Position numbers and translations under genes: made by a program
In this document: piece by piece, positions 63,283-64,000 of the stretch
Layout: every line of letters starts with the position of its first letter
Numbering within the stretch: position 1 is the stretch's first letter
Notes under the pieces: model-generated
Seen by the model: only the letters and a program-made list of their open reading frames with translations
Database searches by the model: none
Told to the model about the DNA's origin: nothing
Assembly: GCA_965262665.1 (NCBI GenBank)
Contig: CBDHFR010000004.1
Span: 2,170,001 to 2,234,000 of the forward strand
Length of the DNA stretch: 64,000 nucleotides
Reading direction: 5' to 3'
Origin: CBDBND01 sp965262665
Lineage (GTDB): Bacteria > Pseudomonadota > Alphaproteobacteria > Rhodospirillales > Rhodospirillaceae

Positions 63283-64000
63283 CTAAGCGGCCGCCATACG
63301 CAACGCCCGTTGATAACGACTGTCCACCACCTCCCAATCCACATTGGCCATAAACGCATCCACATACCGGCGCGCCGCGGTGCCGTAATCCATGTGATAG
63401 GAATGCTCATACATGTCGAGCGCCAACAATGGCATACCCATAGTGGCGTTATGCATGTGATCAGGTGCCCAATAGGTGTGCAGACTTTCCGTGTGGAGAT
63501 TGAAGGACAGCATGACCCAGCCCGAGCCGCCGCCCAGTGCCCCTGAGGTTCTGAGGAATTCAGCTTGCCAGCTTTCGAAGGATCCGTAGGCATTGGCCAG
63601 CGCTCCCGCAATATCACTACCCGGCTCCCCGTTACCACCGAGCGCACCGAAATAGAGTTCATGCAGAACAACTGAGCCCGTGCGGTGCAGTTCTTCCCGT
63701 TTTAGCCCGGCATAGACCAGCGGATGCACATCCGGATCCTGCATGGCTGCCGCCAACCTGCCTTCGATCATGTTCAATGCGTTGACCGAACCGATGTAAT
63801 TGTTCTGCCAATGGGAGGTGATCAGTTTTTCCGACAGTCCCACGAGCTTGGCGGGATCGAAGGTCAGCGGCTTGGGCTGATGCTGGCCGGCAAATACAGG
63901 CGGTTCGTCGGCGGCATAAGCTGTTGATACAGCCGCAGTCGATAGGGTCGCGATGCCGGTTCCAAGGGTGCCGAGCGCCATTCGGCGGGTGTGCGTTGCC
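63283..64000 (-). CDS. Exported Fe/Mn superoxide dismutase, start beyond window
   Basis: The frame enters from the right edge with a Tat-type signal (ATHTRRMALGTLGTGIATLS, cleavage near AYA). SOD core: KLVGLSEKLITSHWQNNYIG, GSVVLHELYFGALGGNG, GALGGGSGWVMLSFNLHTES and LLALDMYEHSYHMDYGTAAR. Metal ligands fit His (SHWQ), His (VLHEL), Asp and His (LDMYEHSYH). It converts superoxide to H2O2 in the periplasm, where the other Tat oxidoreductases of this region would act. Confidence 0.9.
   Translation of the reverse strand, partial: ATHTRRMALGTLGTGIATLSTAAVSTAYAADEPPVFAGQHQPKPLTFDPAKLVGLSEKLITSHWQNNYIGSVNALNMIEGRLAAAMQDPDVHPLVYAGLKREELHRTGSVVLHELYFGALGGNGEPGSDIAGALANAYGSFESWQAEFLRTSGALGGGSGWVMLSFNLHTESLHTYWAPDHMHNATMGMPLLALDMYEHSYHMDYGTAARRYVDAFMANVDWEVVDSRYQRALRMAAA

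Noticed and set aside
1..64000. CRISPR array
   Set aside because: No regularly spaced short repeats were seen; all repeated sequence is IS-derived or paralogous genes.

Overview
The window looks like an IS-rich, partly decayed accessory region of an alphaproteobacterial chromosome (Rhodospirillales-like or a related uncultured lineage). This is inferred from the gene families: a tri-heme alcohol-dehydrogenase-type cytochrome c, OppA and FutA-type binding proteins, several VOC-fold proteins, DUF1838 proteins, lipB beside a tRNA-Leu, and the mix of IS families. It is not proven, because there is no rRNA or strong phylogenetic marker.

Layout. 1-13.5 kb: metabolic genes broken by mobile DNA. These are a secreted VOC protein split by an IS5 element, an oligopeptide-binding protein, a TPR protein, a VOC/alpha-beta-hydrolase pair, a tri-heme cytochrome c, a Tat-type FAD oxidoreductase, a DUF1838 protein and a dicarboxylate symporter. 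13.5-36 kb: an IS graveyard with IS630, IS1380, IS481, IS110, IS21, IS3, IS6 and IS30 sequences, intact and in fragments. Between them lie captured gene pieces (formate-THF ligase, integrase, serine recombinase, a DUF2326 defence ATPase) and a few whole genes: a coupled periplasmic sensor/histidine kinase and an AAC(3)-family acetyltransferase. 36-45 kb: a broken hisC-like gene, then a same-strand series of MFS transporter, carbonic anhydrase, MBL hydrolase, ArsC, a glutamine amidotransferase and a DUF1838 gene split by IS256. 45-53 kb: secreted proteins, more IS481/IS630 pieces, an SDR/DUF1838 pair and a berberine-bridge-type oxidase. 53-64 kb: an FAD monooxygenase, tRNA-Leu(GAG), lipB, VOC, a ferric-type binding protein, two DUF1838 genes, the second IS5 copy, a DUF2975/XRE pair, a two-domain VOC protein and an exported Fe/Mn superoxide dismutase.

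Two themes stand out. First, there are five DUF1838 paralogues within 48 kb, among Tat-type redox enzymes and VOC/hydrolase/SDR genes. This suggests a periplasmic oxidative pathway of unknown substrate and is the best candidate for an undescribed system. Second, gene inactivation is very dense. There are in-frame nonsense codons (hisC twice, a lipoprotein, a flavodoxin, a binding protein), single-base frameshifts (several in homopolymers) and clean IS insertions whose removal restores the reading frame or its continuation. The homopolymer indels may be sequencing errors. The nonsense substitutions and the IS insertions with target duplications are not explained that way and point to real recent decay.
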